Below the pieces are notes generated by a model, which saw only the letters and a program-made list of their open reading frames with translations, had not been told where the DNA came from and made no database searches. Made by a program: the position numbers and the translations under genes. A DNA stretch of 64,000 nucleotides. It comes from Akkermansiaceae bacterium UBA2367 (GTDB taxonomy: Bacteria > Verrucomicrobiota > Verrucomicrobiia > Verrucomicrobiales > DEV007). Below, piece after piece: positions 62,392-64,000 of this stretch (the first letter of the stretch is position 1; every line of letters starts with the position of its first letter). The stretch lies in NCBI GenBank assembly GCA_002344525.1, contig DDTJ01000059.1:38799-102798 (forward strand), read 5' to 3'.

Positions 62392-63910
62392 ACTCGACAA
62401 GCTCCATCGTCCGTAGCGGTGTCCCAACCGCCGGAGGAAACTCCATCTGCCCGAGCACTTCGCTTTCCAGATCGATCCCCGGCGCGACCTCGACGAGGCG
62501 CAGGCCCTCGCCCGTCAACTCGAACACCGCCCGCTCCGTCACGTAGAGCACCTCCTGCCCGCGGGCGAAAGCCGAGGGGCCGTGGAAGCAGACTTCGCCG
62601 ATCCGACGCACGAACTTGGCGTACTTTCCTTCGCGGACGATGCGGAGCCGCCCGTCCTCCATCGCCACCTCCAGATCTCCGGCGCGGAAGGTGCAGCAGA
62701 AGACGAGCCGTCGGGCGCTCTGGACGATGTTCATGAACCCGCCCACACCGGCGAAGCGGCCCGCGAAGCGCGTCACGTTCACGCTGCCCTCCGCGTCGAT
62801 CTCGACGGCCCCGAGCACGGCGAGGTCGAGCCCTCCGCCGTCGTAGAAGTCGAACTGCGAGGGCTGGTCGATGATGGCCTCGGGAAAGTGGCTGCATCCG
62901 AAACTCAACCCCGAGGCCGGCACGCCGCCGATGGGCCCGCTCTCCACCGTGAGGGTGAACTCCCCGAGCCGCCCCGTCTCCGCCGCGACCGCCGCGACGG
63001 TCTCGGGCAGGCCGATGCCGAGATTGACGATGTCGCCCGCGCGCACCTCGCGCAAGGCCCGCGCCCCGATGAGCCGCCGTTCGGAGAACCCGAGACGCGG
63101 CACTGCGGCGAGGTCGCCGCCGCTCTCGACGTAGCTGGGATTGAAGGCCTCGCCGAAAGTCTGGTCGTGCCCCTCCCCGTCCGAGACGACGAGGTGGTCC
63201 ACGAGGATGCCCGGCACCCGCACCGCCTTGGGATCGGCGATGCGGTCGACGAGGCGCTCGACCTGGGCGATGACGAGGCCGCCGTGGTTCTTCGCCGCTT
63301 GCGCGATGGGGAGGACCTCGCCGATGAAGCCCTCGCGCTCCATCGTGAGATTGCCGCGCCGGTCCGCCGCGGTCGCGCGGATGAGGCCGACGGTCACCGG
63401 CATCGACTTGTAGCGCAGCCAGGGTTCGCCGTCGAACTCGACCCGCTCGACGAGGGGCTCGACGGTGCGCTCGTTGAGCCGTCCCCCGCCATGGAGCGGG
63501 TCGATGAAGGTGTTCAACCCCACCTTGGTGAACAGCCCTGGCCGCTTCGCCGCGATCTCGCGCAGGAGCACGCAGAGGACACCCTGCGGGAAATTGTAGG
63601 CCTCGATCTCGTTGGCGAGGGCGAGGGCGCCGAGCTTCGGGGCGAGGTTCCAATGCCCTCCGACGACACGCCGGACGAGACCGGCATGGGCGAGATGGTT
63701 CAGCCCGCGTTCGCCGCGATCCCCTTGCCCGGCGCAATAGTAGAGGGTCAGGTCGCGCGGCGTACCCTGTTGGATGAAACGCCGCTCCAAGGCGGCGGTG
63801 AGCAATTCGGGATGGCCCGCGCCGACGAACCCGCCGATGGCGACCGTCGCCCCGCTCGGAATCGCGGCGATGGCTTCGTCGGCAGTGGAGAGACAGGCTT
63901 GGGCACGCAT
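62384..63910 (-). CDS. Single-chain CoA-transferase (family I, acetate/propionate type)
   Basis: 508 residues, fusion of alpha and beta domains as in YdiF-type acyl-CoA:acetate CoA-transferases. The N-terminal part has ATVAIGGFVGAGHPELLTAA. The catalytic Glu is expected in TVESGPIGGVPASGLSFG and the second-domain part has YDGGGLDLAVLGAVEIDAEG. It moves CoA between short-chain acids in the cytoplasm. The start ATG is at 63910 and TAA ends it. No pathway partners are visible; the remaining 90 bp to the window edge hold no gene. Confidence 0.9.
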   Translation of the reverse strand: MRAQACLSTADEAIAAIPSGATVAIGGFVGAGHPELLTAALERRFIQQGTPRDLTLYYCAGQGDRGERGLNHLAHAGLVRRVVGGHWNLAPKLGALALANEIEAYNFPQGVLCVLLREIAAKRPGLFTKVGLNTFIDPLHGGGRLNERTVEPLVERVEFDGEPWLRYKSMPVTVGLIRATAADRRGNLTMEREGFIGEVLPIAQAAKNHGGLVIAQVERLVDRIADPKAVRVPGILVDHLVVSDGEGHDQTFGEAFNPSYVESGGDLAAVPRLGFSERRLIGARALREVRAGDIVNLGIGLPETVAAVAAETGRLGEFTLTVESGPIGGVPASGLSFGCSHFPEAIIDQPSQFDFYDGGGLDLAVLGAVEIDAEGSVNVTRFAGRFAGVGGFMNIVQSARRLVFCCTFRAGDLEVAMEDGRLRIVREGKYAKFVRRIGEVCFHGPSAFARGQEVLYVTERAVFELTGEGLRLVEVAPGIDLESEVLGQMEFPPAVGTPLRTMELVESP

Positions 63911-64000
63911 ACTGCTGAAGAGGAGGGGGACCGCTGATTTGCGCTGATCTTCCGCGCTTCGCGTCCCGATTTTACCTTGGGTCTTTCCTAGATTAGGGGT

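Overview
This is a roughly 65% GC bacterial chromosome segment. It has densely packed genes on both strands, many start codons without a strong Shine-Dalgarno sequence, and several 1-4 bp start/stop overlaps. The mix of genes points to the Verrucomicrobiota or a close PVC relative: a planctomycete-type cytochrome lipoprotein (PSCyt1), a DUF2851 protein, a ThrH phosphatase, a gspF-K pseudopilin operon and paired CrtI-type enzymes. That placement is inference; no rRNA, tRNA or other phylogenetic marker is present. No prophage, CRISPR array or insertion sequence is visible.

Layout. 1-5.4 kb: cytochrome lipoprotein (partial), recJ, a nucleotidyltransferase, recN and a PhnP-like metallohydrolase. 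5.6-8.5 kb: TonB-dependent receptor plus a cofactor-less sulfite-oxidase-fold protein. 8.7-12.9 kb: VWA protein, sensor kinase and OmpR-type regulator, preceded by five 11-bp direct repeats. 13-17.2 kb: thioesterase, membrane protein, PaaK-like ligase, PIN-type toxin-antitoxin pair, 3D-domain protein. 17.4-22 kb: two CrtI-family enzymes divergent from an aldehyde dehydrogenase, which looks like C30 carotenoid oxidation. 22-26.8 kb: small hypothetical proteins, a CapA-type protein with an extra N-terminal domain, a broken secreted gene, a HAD phosphatase and a coiled-coil membrane protein. 26.9-31.2 kb: a zinc-uptake regulon (porin-like protein, HMA protein, znuA, znuC, znuB) built around three copies of one palindromic operator. 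31.3-35.2 kb: beta-helix protein, heptamer repeat, bfd-bfr and a small lipoprotein. 35.4-37.8 kb: ABC exporter whose ATPase carries an in-frame amber codon. 37.9-46.5 kb: leuS with a low-GC island, a nucleoid-associated protein, a helix-turn-helix protein, alr, a DUF2851 protein and an M29-like peptidase. 46.5-47.4 kb: a REP-like inverted repeat next to a broken D-amino-acid-oxidase-family gene. 47.4-55.9 kb: M42 peptidase, hflX, sulfotransferase, FkbM methyltransferase, thrH, a secreted protein, and a LysR regulator divergent from ycaC-pirin. 56.1-62 kb: a secreted protein and the type II secretion operon gspF-G-H-I-J-K. 61.8-64 kb: a hypothetical gene and a single-chain CoA-transferase.

The most coherent systems are the zinc regulon with its triplicated operator, the VWA/two-component operon with its 11-bp repeat array, and the divergent carotenoid cluster. 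Four loci look degraded: the secreted gene at 24.2-25.6 kb, the ABC ATPase at 35.4 kb, the oxidase at 46.6 kb and a 44-bp paaK remnant at 16.7 kb. For the first three, assembly error has to be excluded before calling them true pseudogenes.
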